Source: Novosphingobium sp. (GTDB taxonomy: Bacteria; Pseudomonadota; Alphaproteobacteria; Sphingomonadales; Sphingomonadaceae). Taken from it: a stretch of 64,000 bases of DNA. The translations under genes and the position numbers were made by a program. Every line of letters starts with the position of its first letter. The stretch's first letter is position 1. Location of the stretch: contig NZ_JAUYRV010000052.1 in assembly GCF_030696665.1 (NCBI RefSeq), positions 124,001-188,000 of the forward strand, given 5' to 3'. This document shows, in pieces, positions 1 to 10,313 of this stretch. A model generated the notes under the pieces. That model did no database searches. It had not been told where the DNA came from and saw only the letters and a program-made list of their open reading frames with translations.

Positions 1-1733
1 ACCGCGTCCTTCTGCCCGATCACGCGCTTGCCGATGACTTCTTCCATCTTGAGCAGCTTCTCGCGCTCGCCCTGCAACATCCGGTCCACAGGCACGCCGG
101 TCCACTTGCTGACGACGGCGGCGATGTCGTCGGCGGTCACTTCCTCACGCAGCATTGCGTTGACGCTCACGCCCTCTGCTTCCGCCAGCTGCCTCTCCAG
201 TTCGGGAATGCGACCATAGGCAAGCTCGCCTGCCTTCGCCAGATCGCCATTGCGCTGCGCCACGTCCAGTTCACTGCGCGCAGCGTCCAGCGCTTCCTTG
301 ATCTTGCCCTCGGCGGCAATCTTGTCGCGTTCGTTCTGCCAGCGCGTGGTCAGTTCGGCTGACTGCTGCTCATGGTTCGCCAGTTCCTCACGTAAGGTAG
401 CCAGCCGATCCTTGCTCGCCTGATCGGTCTCCTTCGATAGCGCCATCTCCTCGATCTTCATCTGGATGATGCGCCGGTCGAGCTTCTCGATCTCCTCGGG
501 CTTGCTCTCCACTTCCATGCGGATGCGGCTCGCCGCCTCGTCCATCAGGTCGATGGCCTTGTCGGGCAGGAAGCGGTCGGAAATGTAGCGGTTGGACAGC
601 GTAGCCGCCGCCACAATCGCATTGTCGGCAATGCGCACACCGTGGTGCAGTTCGTACTTGTCCTTGATCCCGCGCAGGATGGATATGGTGTCCTCCACGG
701 TCGGTTCACCCACGAACACCGGCTGGAACCGCCGCTGCAAGGCGGGATCCTTCTCCACGTACTTCTGGTATTCATCCAGCGTGGTCGCGCCGATGCAGTG
801 CAACTCACCGCGTGCCAGTGCAGGCTTGAGCAGGTTGGAAGCGTCCATCGCCCCCTCGCCCTTGCCCGCACCGATCAGTGTGTGCATCTCGTCGATGAAC
901 AGGATGATCTCGCCCTCGGCGCCTTTCACTTCGTCGAGCACGGCTTTCAACCGCTCCTCGAACTCGCCGCGATACTTCGCGCCCGCAATCAGGCTGCCCA
1001 TGTCGAGCGACATCAGGCGGCGGTCCTTGAGGCTGTCGGGCACGTCGCCATTGGCAATGCGCAGCGCCAACCCTTCGGCAATCGCGGTCTTGCCCACGCC
1101 CGGTTCGCCGATCAGCGCCGGGTTGTTCTTGGTGCGCCGGGCAAGAATCTGCACGGTGCGGCGGATTTCCTCGTCGCGCCCGATCACCGGATCGAGCTTC
1201 CCTTCGCGCGCTGCCTGCGTCAGATCGCGGGCGTAGCGCTTCATCGCGTCATAGGCGTTCTCTGCGCTCGCGCTGTCGGCATTGCGCCCGCCGCGCAGCG
1301 CGGTAATCGCCGCTTCCACCGCCTGCGCGGTAACATTCGCCGCCTTCAACGCCTGCCCGGCCGATGTCGCCGCCGCCAGCGTCAACGCCACCAGCATCCG
1401 CTCCACGGTTACGAAACTGTCGCCAGACTTCGCCGCAATCTGCTCGGCAGAGTCCAGAACGCGCACGGCATCGTTGTCCAGCCCCGGCGTCTGCTGCGCG
1501 CCAGATCCTGAAACGGCGGCGATCTTCCCCAGTGCCTTGTCCACTTCGGCCTGCGCCAGCGCCGCATTGCCGCCCGCGCGCTGGATAAGCCCGCTGGCCA
1601 TGCCCTCGCTGTCTTCCAGCAGAGCCTTCAGAATATGATCCGGCGTGATCCGCTGATGATTCATGCGGATCGCCACGGTCTGCGCGGCTTGCAGAAAGCC
1701 CTTGGCGCGGTCGGTGAATTTTTCGAGGTTCAT
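1..1733 (-). CDS. clpB: ATP-dependent chaperone ClpB (C-terminus off the left edge)
   Basis: Hsp100 disaggregase that works with DnaK to rescue aggregated proteins in the cytoplasm. About 577 codons are visible of a family length near 860. The N-terminal Clp repeat domain (start [12 protein letters not shown]) is followed by the first AAA+ domain with Walker A GEPGVGKT and Walker [10 protein letters not shown]. The coiled-coil M domain comes next (charged stretch with [10 protein letters not shown]). The reading stops just before the second Walker A. The ATG is chosen because AGGAGG lies 12 bases upstream and the Clp N-domain begins there. A sigma-32-like promoter is proposed upstream. Truncation is due only to the window edge. 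Identification is certain from motifs and order. Confidence 0.97.
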   Translation of the reverse strand, partial: MNLEKFTDRAKGFLQAAQTVAIRMNHQRITPDHILKALLEDSEGMASGLIQRAGGNAALAQAEVDKALGKIAAVSGSGAQQTPGLDNDAVRVLDSAEQIAAKSGDSFVTVERMLVALTLAAATSAGQALKAANVTAQAVEAAITALRGGRNADSASAENAYDAMKRYARDLTQAAREGKLDPVIGRDEEIRRTVQILARRTKNNPALIGEPGVGKTAIAEGLALRIANGDVPDSLKDRRLMSLDMGSLIAGAKYRGEFEERLKAVLDEVKGAEGEIILFIDEMHTLIGAGKGEGAMDASNLLKPALARGELHCIGATTLDEYQKYVEKDPALQRRFQPVFVGEPTVEDTISILRGIKDKYELHHGVRIADNAIVAAATLSNRYISDRFLPDKAIDLMDEAASRIRMEVESKPEEIEKLDRRIIQMKIEEMALSKETDQASKDRLATLREELANHEQQSAELTTRWQNERDKIAAEGKIKEALDAARSELDVAQRNGDLAKAGELAYGRIPELERQLAEAEGVSVNAMLREEVTADDIAAVVSKWTGVPVDRMLQGEREKLLKMEEVIGKRVIGQKDA

Positions 1734-1761
1734 GGTGTTGAACTTCCTCCTGTTGCGCTGA

Positions 1762-1789
1762 ACATGGTGTGGCTTTTGCGCAACACAAG
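1762..1789 (-). promoter_or_regulatory. possible heat-shock (sigma-32-like) promoter of clpB
   Basis: On the minus strand CTTGTG, 16 bases, then CCATGT, placed about 28 bases before the clpB start codon. This resembles the alphaproteobacterial RpoH pattern (CTTG ... CCATNT), which would suit clpB. A TGTTGCGC/GCGCAACA inverted repeat (1751-1758 and 1778-1785) overlaps it. The promoter match is by eye and not exclusive; the predicted transcript leader would be short. Confidence 0.3.
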
Positions 1790-1855
1790 GGCCGCGCCGA
1801 CGAAAATGCTACGCGGTTCGACCAGGGTGGTCGTTGATGAAGCGCAAGTTGGAAT

Positions 1856-1978
1856 GCCCACCCCCAACCCCTTCCGCCTGCGGGAGGGGAGTCGAGCGCG
1901 CGGTTTCGCCCTCCGGCAAGCGGGAGGGCCGCGAGACTTACTGAGCCAAAGGCGAAGTTAGTCGCCGCAGGGTGGGCA
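1856..1978. repeat. ~120-bp intergenic repeat, copy 1 (GCGGGAGGG family)
   Basis: GC-rich element with short terminal inverted ends (GCCCACCC / GGGTGGGC) and two internal small palindromes built on CGGGAGGG. Read on the minus strand it matches the element at 23926-24042 along most of its length, including shared TCTCGCGG and GACTAACTTC blocks. Together with the clpB upstream sequence it fills the gap to the next gene; I see no coding potential in it. Confidence 0.75.
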
Positions 1979-1989
1979 CCTCCTCCACG

Positions 1990-3609
1990 TCACTTCCCCG
2001 GATCAGCCGCCTTCGCCGCCCCCGGCGCAAATTCCTTGCCGAAGAAGCTGCCCGCATACCACTTCGGCCGCTCGGCCCCGTTCGCCAGGCCCAGCACCGT
2101 GTAATAGTTCACCTTGGCAAACAGCGCGCCTGCCTCCCAGTCGAACGGCAGCTTCATGTCGTCGCTCGGCTTGTGATAGTGGTCCTTCAGGAAATCGCGG
2201 AACGCCTTTTCGCCCGGCCCGGCAAAGCCCGTCATCATGAACACCGCAGGCACGCCCTGCTGCACGAAGCGGTAGTGGTCCGACCGCGTGAACAGGCCCT
2301 CTTCCGGCATCGGATCGGGCGAGAGTGTGACTCCCGCCTTCCTGGCAGCCTCGGCCACCACCGGCCCCATCGTCGAATTCTCCGCACCGAAGGCCACGAC
2401 ATCGGTGAACTTGTAGGTCAGCACCGGCATGTCGAAGTTGACGAGGCCCACGACCTCGCCCTTCACAACAGGATTGCGCGCCAGATAGTCGGACCCGATC
2501 AGCCCGCCCTCCTCGCCAGTCAGCGCGGCGAACATTACCGAACGGCGGGGCCTATCCTGCGCTACGGCGCGGGCGACCTCGAGCATCGTCGCCACGCCCG
2601 AGGCATTGTCCATCGCGCCGTTAAACAGCTTGTCCTCGCCCTTCCCATGATCGCCGATGTGATCAAGATGCGCGGTCATGCCCACGAACTCGCCCGCCAC
2701 TTTCGGATCGCTCCCCGGCAGCATGGCTACGACGTTTTCGCTCACCACGTCTTTCCACGTGTTGGCGAAAGTCAGGCTGGCCTTGGCTTTCAGGTCAAAG
2801 CCTTTGGGTCGCCCACCCTTGCGCTCCGCCTCGGCGAAGATCTTCGCCAGCGGCTTGCCTGCTGCTGCAAACAGCGGCGCGGCGGCATCGGGGTTGAGCG
2901 TCGCCGAACCCCTGATCGCGCTTGTGCGGCTGAAAGCCTTGCCATCGATGCCGACCCAGCCCTTGGCCGGACCATCGGAAATCTCCACCCGGCGCTCCCA
3001 CGGGCGGCGTGCGGTGTCCTCGATGGTCGGGACCGAGATGACCGCCACCGCCCCGCGCTTCATCGCCATCACGGCCTTTTCGGAATTGAGATGCGCGCCA
3101 AGCTCACTCGGCGTGCCCTTGGGAAAGCCGGTGAGCACGACCACGATCTTGCCCTTGACGTTCAGGCCCCTGTAGTCGTCAAAGCCCAGATCGGGCCGAT
3201 CGAACCCGAAACCTGCAAACACCAGCGGCGCGTCTGTCGCCACCGCCTTGTCGGTCAGGCTTGGCCGCACAAGCACTTGCGCGGTATCGGACAGCACGGT
3301 CTCCTTGCCGCCAAAGGTCAGCGCCAGCTTGGGTGCGCCATCGAGCCGCGCTTCGCGCACGGTCAGTTTCTGGAAGAACGAACCGTCCGGCCCGGCAGGT
3401 TTCAGCCCCATCGCGATGAACTGCGACGCGACGTAGTTGGCGGCAATGTCGTAGCCCTTTGACCCGGTATCACGCCCCTCCAGCAGATCATCCGCCAGAA
3501 AAGTCACATGCGCACGCACGGCTTCGGGATTGAACACCGGCTCTTCCGCAAGTGCCGGAAAGGCAACGGAAACCAGCAGGGCGGTGGAAAGCAGCAGCTT
3601 GACGTTCAT
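1990..3609 (-). CDS. exported M28-family metallopeptidase
   Basis: 539-residue secreted aminopeptidase-like protein. The chosen ATG gives a clean signal peptide (MNVKLLLSTALLVSVAFPALA); codons further upstream give an unlikely leader. A PA-like insert in the first half precedes the M28 catalytic core. The zinc ligands of a co-catalytic two-metal site are visible: H and D in TAHLDH and GAMDNASG, E in LTGEEGG, D in VNFDMP and H in TRSDHY. Family members release N-terminal residues from peptides in the periplasm or at the cell surface. The gene is divergent from the M16 peptidase across about 210 bases, so the two exported peptidases may share a control region. The exact substrate is unknown. 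Confidence 0.9.
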   Translation of the reverse strand: MNVKLLLSTALLVSVAFPALAEEPVFNPEAVRAHVTFLADDLLEGRDTGSKGYDIAANYVASQFIAMGLKPAGPDGSFFQKLTVREARLDGAPKLALTFGGKETVLSDTAQVLVRPSLTDKAVATDAPLVFAGFGFDRPDLGFDDYRGLNVKGKIVVVLTGFPKGTPSELGAHLNSEKAVMAMKRGAVAVISVPTIEDTARRPWERRVEISDGPAKGWVGIDGKAFSRTSAIRGSATLNPDAAAPLFAAAGKPLAKIFAEAERKGGRPKGFDLKAKASLTFANTWKDVVSENVVAMLPGSDPKVAGEFVGMTAHLDHIGDHGKGEDKLFNGAMDNASGVATMLEVARAVAQDRPRRSVMFAALTGEEGGLIGSDYLARNPVVKGEVVGLVNFDMPVLTYKFTDVVAFGAENSTMGPVVAEAARKAGVTLSPDPMPEEGLFTRSDHYRFVQQGVPAVFMMTGFAGPGEKAFRDFLKDHYHKPSDDMKLPFDWEAGALFAKVNYYTVLGLANGAERPKWYAGSFFGKEFAPGAAKAADPGK

Positions 3610-3818
3610 CGGTTTCTCTTTGTCATTCGTCGAAAGGGACTGCGCGGCGCATAGCCAAAGCAAACGCAGCACTTGCGCGCGCGATCATGGGCATTAGAAA
3701 GTTACCAATCAAACCAAATCTGGAGCAATCGCATTCCGGCTTCGTTCAGCCCGGACTTGCTTCTGGACCAACAGCACATCGGCAGCCACGCTGCCCCAAC
3801 GACAACATCGGGAAACCC

Positions 3819-6677
3819 ATGCAGCGCAAACTCACCACCAGCTTTTTTGCTATCGCAGCCGCAACCGCGCTGTCTGCCCCCGCCGCCGCGCAGGACGCCA
3901 AGGCAGCGCCGCTGGCCGACCTCGTATCGAAGGTCCAGATCCCTTACGAAAGCTTCAAGCTGGACAACGGCCTGACCGTGTTGGTCCATACCGACCGCAA
4001 GGCCCCGGTGGTCGCGGTTTCAATCTGGTACGGCGTGGGTTCGAAGAACGAGCCGAAGGGCAAGACCGGCTTTGCCCACCTGTTCGAACACCTGATGTTC
4101 AACGGCACCGAAAACGTGCCCGGCGATTTCTTCGCGCCATTGCAGCAGGTCGGCGCGACCGATCTTAACGGCACGACGTGGTTTGACCGCACGAACTATT
4201 TCCAGACCGTGCCCACCGCCGCGCTCGACATGGTGCTGATGATGGAATCGGACCGCATGGGCCACCTGCTCGGCGCGGTGACGCAAAAGGTGCTCGATAA
4301 CCAGCGCGCCGTGGTGCAGAACGAAAAGCGGCAGGGGGACAACAATCCTTACGGCATGGTTGAATACGAGCAGCTTGAGAACCTCTACCCGACCGGCCAC
4401 CCCTATCACCACTCCACCATCGGTTCGATGGCAGACCTTGATTCGGCCAGTCTTGACGATGTGAAGGGCTGGTTCCGCGACAACTACGGCCCCAACAACT
4501 CGATCCTCGTGCTGGCGGGCGATATCGACGCTGCATCTGCCAAAACCAAGGTGGCCAAGTGGTTTGGCGATATCAAGCCCGGCCCAGCGGTAAAGCCCGT
4601 CAGCGCGCCGGTGCCCACCCTGCCCGCCCCGCTGGCCAAGACGATCAAGGATCAGGTCGCCACCACGCGCATTTATCGCATGTGGGCCGTGCCCGGGTTG
4701 GACAACCCGGACTACCTGCCGCTCGATCTTGGTGCCTCGGTGCTGGGCGGGCTTGCCTCGTCACGGCTGGACGATGCGCTGGTGCGTCAGCAAAAGCTGG
4801 CCGTTTCGGTTTCGGCTGAGGCTGAAATCTTTGCGCAGGCCTCGCAGTTTGTGGTCAAGGCTGACGTCACACCGGGCCAAGACCCGGCCAAGGTTGCCGC
4901 CGCGCTCGATGCCGAAATTGCGAAGTTCATCAAGGAAGGCCCCAGCGCCGACGAACTGCAGCGCGCCGCTACAACGGCCACAGCCAACGAGATTCGCGGG
5001 CTGGAACGCACTGGCGGCTTCAACGGCAAAGCGCCGACGCTGGCCGAAGGCCTGCTCTATAACGGCGACCCGGCGCACTACCGCACAGAGCTGGAACGCA
5101 TCGCGGCGATGAAGCCCGCCGATGTGCAGGCTGCGATGGCCAAGTGGCTGAAGCGCCCGGCCTTCTCGCTCACCGTCGAACCGGGCGAACGCGTTGAGGG
5201 CGGCGAAGGGCGCGGCGGGTTCTACACCGACAGTGCCACCGGCATGCGCCCGGCGTTCTATGCCGATCCCGCGCTGCCGATGAAGGGCGCGCCTGCGTCC
5301 ACCGTTGGTGCGGCGGACCGTTCGAAGCTGCCCGCCGTGGGTGAACTGGCCCCGCTCGATTTCCCCACGATCCAGCGCGCCACGTTGAAGAACGGGATCC
5401 CGGTCTATTTTGCCAAGCGCAGCGAAGTGCCAACCGTCTCGGTCCGCGTCAGCTTCGATGCGGGCTATGCCGCTGATCCGAAGTCCGCGCTGGGCACGCA
5501 ATCGCTGCTGCTCAGCCTGATGAATGAGGGCACAGAGAAGCTCGACAGTTCGGCCCTGGCACGTGAGCGTGAACGCCTGGGTGCGCAGATCTCGCTTTCA
5601 GCAACGAGCGATCTCACCTCGTTCCAGGTCGATGCACTTTCGCTCAACCTTGCCCCGTCGCTCGGCCTGCTGGCCGATGTCGTGCGTCGCCCGGCGCTCA
5701 GCCCCACAGAGCTTGAGCGTGTGCGCACCCAGCAGCTTACCGCCATTTCAGCCGAGATGAAGAACCCGCAGGCGCTGGCCGCCCGCGTGCTTGTGCCCAC
5801 GCTCTATGGCAGCCACCCCTATGCCTTCCCATCGAGCGGGCTGGGTGATCCGGTGGCGGTAAAGGCCATGAGCCGCGACGACCTGAAGGCCTTCCACACG
5901 CGCTGGTTCCGCCCCGATACCGCGAAGATCTTCGTGGTGGGTGATACCTCGCTGGATGCGGTGGTGAAGATGCTGGACGATAGCTTCGGCAACTGGCCAT
6001 CCAACCGCATGGCGCGCCCGGTGAAGGACTTTTCCGCCGCCGTTCCGGCGCAGAAAAGCCGCGTGATCCTCGTCAACCGTCCGGGATCGCCACAATCGTT
6101 CATCATGGCGGGCAAGGTGATCGACGCCAAGGGCACCGACGACAATCTTGCTCTTGGCACGGCCAACGACATCCTTGGCGGCAACTTCCTTGGCCGCATC
6201 AACATGAACCTGCGCGAGGCCAAGGGCTGGACCTATGGCGCCTACAACGGCGTGACCGAGCCGCTCGACAAGGTGCGTTTTCAGGTGATAGCCCCGGTCC
6301 AGACCGACAAGACTGGCGATGCAATTGCCGAGATCAAGCGCGAGATCGACGAATTCGACACGACCAAGGGCGTCACGCCTGAAGAACTGGACTGGTCGAC
6401 CAAGGGCAGCGCACGCGAACTGCCGGGTGCTTTTGAAAGCGGCGCAGCGGTGCTGGAAGGCATGGCCAAGATCGTCAATTACCAACGCCCGGACGATTTC
6501 TACGAAACGCTGTCGGCCCGATACGGCAAGATGACTGCCGCCGAGGCGGACAAGGCTTTCCGGTCAAAGATCAACACCGACGGTATGGTCTGGGTGGTAA
6601 TCGGCGATGCCGCCAAGGTGAAGCCGCAACTCGACAAGCTGGGTCTGCCGGTGGAAGAGATGGCTGCGCCGGAGTGA
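3819..6677 (+). CDS. exported M16-family zinc peptidase (two-domain, pitrilysin-like)
   Basis: 952-residue protein with a signal peptide (MQRKLTTSFFAIAAA...AQA-type cleavage site). It contains two tandem M16 halves. The first carries the inverted zinc motif HLFEH near residue 90 and the downstream glutamate in QNEKRQ. The second half (from about residue 510) lacks HxxEH, as usual for the inactive partner domain that closes the chamber. Such proteins degrade peptides up to a few tens of residues in the periplasm. The start was chosen at the signal peptide rather than at earlier in-frame codons that add a non-hydrophobic 44-residue leader. A hairpin directly after the stop may end transcription. 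Confidence 0.92.
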   Translation: MQRKLTTSFFAIAAATALSAPAAAQDAKAAPLADLVSKVQIPYESFKLDNGLTVLVHTDRKAPVVAVSIWYGVGSKNEPKGKTGFAHLFEHLMFNGTENVPGDFFAPLQQVGATDLNGTTWFDRTNYFQTVPTAALDMVLMMESDRMGHLLGAVTQKVLDNQRAVVQNEKRQGDNNPYGMVEYEQLENLYPTGHPYHHSTIGSMADLDSASLDDVKGWFRDNYGPNNSILVLAGDIDAASAKTKVAKWFGDIKPGPAVKPVSAPVPTLPAPLAKTIKDQVATTRIYRMWAVPGLDNPDYLPLDLGASVLGGLASSRLDDALVRQQKLAVSVSAEAEIFAQASQFVVKADVTPGQDPAKVAAALDAEIAKFIKEGPSADELQRAATTATANEIRGLERTGGFNGKAPTLAEGLLYNGDPAHYRTELERIAAMKPADVQAAMAKWLKRPAFSLTVEPGERVEGGEGRGGFYTDSATGMRPAFYADPALPMKGAPASTVGAADRSKLPAVGELAPLDFPTIQRATLKNGIPVYFAKRSEVPTVSVRVSFDAGYAADPKSALGTQSLLLSLMNEGTEKLDSSALARERERLGAQISLSATSDLTSFQVDALSLNLAPSLGLLADVVRRPALSPTELERVRTQQLTAISAEMKNPQALAARVLVPTLYGSHPYAFPSSGLGDPVAVKAMSRDDLKAFHTRWFRPDTAKIFVVGDTSLDAVVKMLDDSFGNWPSNRMARPVKDFSAAVPAQKSRVILVNRPGSPQSFIMAGKVIDAKGTDDNLALGTANDILGGNFLGRINMNLREAKGWTYGAYNGVTEPLDKVRFQVIAPVQTDKTGDAIAEIKREIDEFDTTKGVTPEELDWSTKGSARELPGAFESGAAVLEGMAKIVNYQRPDDFYETLSARYGKMTAAEADKAFRSKINTDGMVWVVIGDAAKVKPQLDKLGLPVEEMAAPE

Positions 6678-6684
6678 GCTTCCT

Positions 6685-6708
6685 CCCCCTCCTTTTAATG
6701 GGAGGGGG
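6685..6708 (+). terminator. hairpin after the M16 peptidase gene
   Basis: Perfect 8-bp stem CCCCCTCC / GGAGGGGG with an 8-base T-rich loop, starting 8 bases after the stop codon. There is only a weak T-rich tail (ATTCTTTCC), so it is a terminator-like hairpin rather than a textbook one. Confidence 0.5.
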
Positions 6709-6717
6709 CCATTCTTT

Positions 6718-6797
6718 CCTTCGTCATTCCCGCGCAGGCGGGAATCCCGCGCGCAACCGTTGAAGCTGGATTCCCGCCTGCGCGGGAATGACGAAGG
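6718..6797. repeat. 30-bp perfect inverted repeat (CATTCCCGC family)
   Basis: Two 30-base arms that are exact reverse complements (6718-6747 and 6768-6797) flank a 20-base loop. Each arm contains its own smaller palindrome, TTCCCGCGCAGGCGGGAA. This is a typical bacterial interspersed palindromic unit. It lies between the M16 peptidase and the following small gene and may fold into a cruciform or RNA hairpin. Confidence 0.85.
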
Positions 6798-6873
6798 TTA
6801 GGTGTCGCCTGTCTTGCTATTGACACTTTTGTAGGTAAACTGACCCACAGAACACCATAATGGGAGAGCATCC

Positions 6874-7170
6874 ATGTCCGTAGCCGGCAGCTACAATTGC
6901 GTGACCCACACCCCGATGGGCGATCAGACCAGCACTTTCACCGTCAATGTCGATGGCGACAGCTTCACCGGCACCAACAGCGGCCAGATGGGTTCGATGG
7001 AGGTCGAGAACGGCAAGGTCGATGGCAACACGTTGACTTGGCAGATGAAAATGACGGTGCCGATGCCGATGACGCTGGATTGCACTGCCACCGTGGAAGG
7101 TGACACGCTGGACGGCAAGGTTACTGCCGGGATGTTCGGCACTTTCCCGATGGAAGGCACGCGGGCCTGA
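6874..7170 (+). CDS. small conserved hypothetical protein
   Basis: 98-residue protein without signal peptide or membrane segment. It is rich in alternating Thr, Val, Gly and Asp with repeated short strands (TFTVNVDG, FTGTNSGQ, VDGNTLTW, VEGDTLDGKVTAG), which suggests a small all-beta fold of repeated hairpins. A GGGAG ribosome-binding site lies 7 bases upstream. I do not recognise a named family. It stands alone, followed by a hairpin shared with the converging gatB. Confidence 0.7.
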   Translation: MSVAGSYNCVTHTPMGDQTSTFTVNVDGDSFTGTNSGQMGSMEVENGKVDGNTLTWQMKMTVPMPMTLDCTATVEGDTLDGKVTAGMFGTFPMEGTRA

Positions 7171-7180
7171 CCGGAAAACC

Positions 7181-7212
7181 AAGGGCGCAACGGAAAACCG
7201 CTGCGCCCCTTA
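7181..7212. terminator. bidirectional terminator between the small protein gene and gatB
   Basis: GGGCGCA / TGCGCCC stem (7183-7189 and 7202-7208) with a 12-base loop, AA on one side and TTATT on the other, in the short gap between two converging genes. Confidence 0.55.
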
Positions 7213-7218
7213 TTCGTA

Positions 7219-8712
7219 TCAGGACAACTTCTTCTTCAGCAGTTCATTGACCATGCCGGGGTTGGCCTTGCCCTGCATGGCCTTCATCGTCTGACCGACG
7301 AAGAAGCCAAACAGCGCTTCCTTGCCGCCCTTGTACTGCTCGACCTTGTCGGCATTGGCGGCAAGGATGGCGTCGATCGCGGCTTCGATGGCGCCGGTGT
7401 CGGAGGTCTGCTTGAGGCCTTCGCGCTCAACGATCACGCCCGCACCGTCACCGGTTTCGAGCATCTTTTCCAGCACCTGCTTGGCGATGGAGCCGGAGAT
7501 CGTGCCATCGGCGATCAGCGCCAACAGTTCCGCGCCTGCCGCCGGGGAGACCGGCGAGGTTTCAAGAGCAGCGCCCAGCTTGTTCAACGCGCCGAACAGT
7601 TCCGAGATCAGCCAGTTGGCGGCCTGCTTGGCCACATCGGCTTCGGGCTTCTTGGCCCGCGCCGCTGTCTCGGCCAGCAACACTTCGAACCAGCGCGCGG
7701 TTTCGACGTCTGCGGTCAGCACGCTGGCGTTGTAGGCCGACAGGCCGAGCGCGGTTTCATAGCGTTCACGCTTGGCATCGGGCAGTTCGGGCAAGGACGC
7801 ACGGCATTCCTCAAGGAACGCATCGTCCAGTTCAATCGGCAGCAGATCGGGGTCGGGGAAGTAGCGGTAATCGTGCGCGTCTTCCTTTGACCGCATCGAG
7901 CGCGTCTCGTTGCGATCAGGATCGTAAAGGCGCGTTTCCTGCACCACGGTGCCGCCGTCTTCGATCAGCGCGACCTGACGCCTGGCTTCCTGTTCGACCA
8001 CGGCCATCACGAAGCGGACCGAGTTGACGTTCTTGGTTTCGGTGCGCGTGCCCAGTTCATCCCCCGGCTTGCGGACCGAGACGTTGACGTCGGCGCGCAT
8101 CGAGCCCTGATCCATGTTGCCATCGCAACTGCCGACAAAGCGCAGGATCGTGCGCAGCTTCGACAGATACGCCCCGGCCTCTGCCGGAGAGCCCATGTCC
8201 GGGCGGCTGACAATTTCCATCAGCGCCACGCCCGAACGGTTGAGGTCGACGTAGGACATCGTCGGGTGCTGATCGTGCATCAGCTTGCCCGCGTCCTGCT
8301 CCACATGGATACGTTCGACCCCGATGGTCTTCTTGGTATCGGGGTTCTTGTCATCCAGCTGAATCTCGATCGCGCCTTCGCCCACGATGGGGTGATAGAG
8401 CTGGCTGATCTGATAGCCCTGCGGCAAATCGGCGTAGAAGTAGTTCTTGCGGTCAAACCGCGACCACTTGTTGATCTGCGCATTGATGGCCATGCCGGTG
8501 CGCACGGCCTGCCGGATGCATTCGAAGTTGGGCACGGGCAGCATGCCCGGCATCGCCGCATCCACCAGGCTGACCTGCGTGTTCGGCTCCGCGCCAAAGG
8601 CCGTCGCCGCGCCGGAGAACAGCTTGGCGTTGGTGGTAATCTGCGCATGAACTTCGAGGCCGATCACGACCTCCCATTCACCGGTGTCGCCCTGAATACG
8701 ATAATCGCTCAT
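7219..8712 (-). CDS. gatB: aspartyl/glutamyl-tRNA amidotransferase subunit B
   Basis: 497-residue GatB, the kinase and tRNA-binding subunit of GatCAB, which converts misacylated Glu-tRNA(Gln) or Asp-tRNA(Asn) to the amide form. The GatB/GatE catalytic domain opens with [12 protein letters not shown]. It carries the conserved [13 protein letters not shown] and [10 protein letters not shown] segments and ends in the YqeY-like helical tail ([20 protein letters not shown]). The start MSDYRIQGD lies one base after the gatA stop, so the two are translationally coupled. Its presence suggests indirect charging of Gln- and/or Asn-tRNA in this organism. Confidence 0.98.
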   Translation of the reverse strand: MSDYRIQGDTGEWEVVIGLEVHAQITTNAKLFSGAATAFGAEPNTQVSLVDAAMPGMLPVPNFECIRQAVRTGMAINAQINKWSRFDRKNYFYADLPQGYQISQLYHPIVGEGAIEIQLDDKNPDTKKTIGVERIHVEQDAGKLMHDQHPTMSYVDLNRSGVALMEIVSRPDMGSPAEAGAYLSKLRTILRFVGSCDGNMDQGSMRADVNVSVRKPGDELGTRTETKNVNSVRFVMAVVEQEARRQVALIEDGGTVVQETRLYDPDRNETRSMRSKEDAHDYRYFPDPDLLPIELDDAFLEECRASLPELPDAKRERYETALGLSAYNASVLTADVETARWFEVLLAETAARAKKPEADVAKQAANWLISELFGALNKLGAALETSPVSPAAGAELLALIADGTISGSIAKQVLEKMLETGDGAGVIVEREGLKQTSDTGAIEAAIDAILAANADKVEQYKGGKEALFGFFVGQTMKAMQGKANPGMVNELLKKKLS

Positions 8713-8713
8713 C

Positions 8714-10198
8714 TTACCACCACTTTGCCGGACGGGCTGTAAACTGCGCGCGCTGTTCAAGCGCGAGGCTGGCGTTGAGGACGCCTTGCTCGTCAAACGC
8801 CTTGCCGATGACCTGCAGGCCGAGCGGCAAGCCGCTGCGGTCCAGCCCGGCCGGGACGGACATGGCGGGCAGACCGGCGAGGCTGGCGGGCACCGAGAAC
8901 ACGTCGTTCAGGTACATCTCCAGCGGATCGGCGCTCTTTTCACCCAGCGCAAAGGCCGATGACGGCGCAGTGGGGACGAGGATTACGTCCACCTGCTGAA
9001 AGGCTTCGGTAAAGTCCCGCGCAATCAGCGTGCGGACCTTCTGCGCCTGCGTGTAGTAGGCATCATAGAAGCCTGCCGACAGCACATAAGTGCCGATCAT
9101 GATGCGGCGCTTGACCTCAGGGCCGAACCCGGCAGCGCGGGTGGCGGCGTACATGTCCTGAAGCCCTGCACCGTCCGGCAGATCACGCAGACCATAGCGC
9201 ACGCCATCGTAGCGGGCGAGGTTCGACGAGGCTTCAGCAGGGGCGATGATGTAGTACGTGGGCAGCGCGTACTTGGTGTGCGGCAGGCTGATCTCGACGA
9301 TCTCAGCGCCCGCATCCTTTAGCCACGCGATGCCATCATCCCATGACTTGGCGACATCGGGGTCCATGCCATCGAGCCGGTATTCGCGCGGGATGCCGAC
9401 CTTCTTGCCCTTCATGTCGGCGTTCAGGCCAGCGGTCCATTCGGGCACCGGCAGGTTGAGGCTGGTCGAATCCTTCGGATCGAACCCGGCCATCGCTTCA
9501 AGCATGATCGCGCAATCGGTCACATCACGCGCCATCGCGCCTGCCTGATCGAGCGACGAGGCGAATGCAACCACACCCCAGCGCGAGCAGCGGCCGTAGG
9601 TCGGCTTGATGCCCGAAATGCCAGTGAAAGCGGCGGGCTGGCGGATCGAGCCGCCGGTGTCGGTGCCGGTAGCGGCGGGCGCGATGCGCGCGGCCACGGC
9701 GGAGGACGAACCGCCCGATGAACCGCCGGGAGCCAGCGGCGCGGTGTCGCTCGGCCTGCGCCACGGCGAGATCACATTGCCGAAGGCGCTGGTTTCGTTC
9801 GACGAACCCATCGCGAACTGATCGAGGTTCAGCTTGCCCAGCATCCCCGCGCCCGCATCCCACAGTTTCTGCGAAACAGTGGACTCGTACTGCGGGGTGA
9901 AGCCTTCGAGGATCTTCGAGGCGGCGGTGGTCTGCGTGCCCTTGGTGGCGAACAAGTCCTTCATGCCGATGGGGACGCCCGCCATCGTGCCGAGTGCCTT
10001 GCCCGCAGCGCGATCGGCATCGACCTTGGCTGCGGATTCCAGCGCCTTATCAGGCGTAGTGACGATGAAGGCGTTCAGCGCGGGCTGCGCCGCTTCCACC
10101 GCTGCGTTGAAGGCGGTGGCGACTTCGGTGGCGGTGAAATCACCCTTGGCCACGCCATCGCGGAGGGCGGCAATGCCGAGATTGGTAAGGTCGGTCAT
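8714..10198 (-). CDS. gatA: aspartyl/glutamyl-tRNA amidotransferase subunit A
   Basis: 494-residue amidase-signature protein that releases ammonia from glutamine for the GatB active site. The Ser-cisSer-Lys triad context is visible: [10 protein letters not shown] (Lys), then [15 protein letters not shown] and [11 protein letters not shown] (the two serines). Length is normal. It sits between gatC and gatB on the same strand. A palindromic repeat (10215-10298) lies in the gap to gatC, so the operon tolerates an insertion between its first two genes. Confidence 0.98.
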   Translation of the reverse strand: MTDLTNLGIAALRDGVAKGDFTATEVATAFNAAVEAAQPALNAFIVTTPDKALESAAKVDADRAAGKALGTMAGVPIGMKDLFATKGTQTTAASKILEGFTPQYESTVSQKLWDAGAGMLGKLNLDQFAMGSSNETSAFGNVISPWRRPSDTAPLAPGGSSGGSSSAVAARIAPAATGTDTGGSIRQPAAFTGISGIKPTYGRCSRWGVVAFASSLDQAGAMARDVTDCAIMLEAMAGFDPKDSTSLNLPVPEWTAGLNADMKGKKVGIPREYRLDGMDPDVAKSWDDGIAWLKDAGAEIVEISLPHTKYALPTYYIIAPAEASSNLARYDGVRYGLRDLPDGAGLQDMYAATRAAGFGPEVKRRIMIGTYVLSAGFYDAYYTQAQKVRTLIARDFTEAFQQVDVILVPTAPSSAFALGEKSADPLEMYLNDVFSVPASLAGLPAMSVPAGLDRSGLPLGLQVIGKAFDEQGVLNASLALEQRAQFTARPAKWW

Positions 10199-10214
10199 TT
10201 CAGGACTTCCAGCT

Positions 10215-10298
10215 GCGTCCCCGCGAAGGCGGGGACCTCAGGCAGTATAACGAGACGGTCAGCCATGCGGCCTGAGGCCCCCGCCTTCGCGGGGGCGC
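10215..10298. repeat. palindromic repeat, CCCCGCGAAGGCGGGG family, copy 1
   Basis: Long inverted repeat. The left arm holds CCCCGCGAAGGCGGGG followed by ACCTCAGGC, and the right arm is its reverse complement with minor changes (GCCTGAGGC then CCCCCGCCTTCGCGGGGG). The spacer is about 25 bases. It lies between gatC and gatA inside the operon. Related copies are at 23135-23254 and 62251-62332. Confidence 0.85.
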
Positions 10299-10313
10299 GG
10301 AGGGGGTGAACCA

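Noticed and set aside
1972..3462. A 496-codon plus-strand open frame opposite the M28 peptidase
   Set aside because: Shadow frame, no signal or motif; the opposite strand has signal peptide and all metal ligands.
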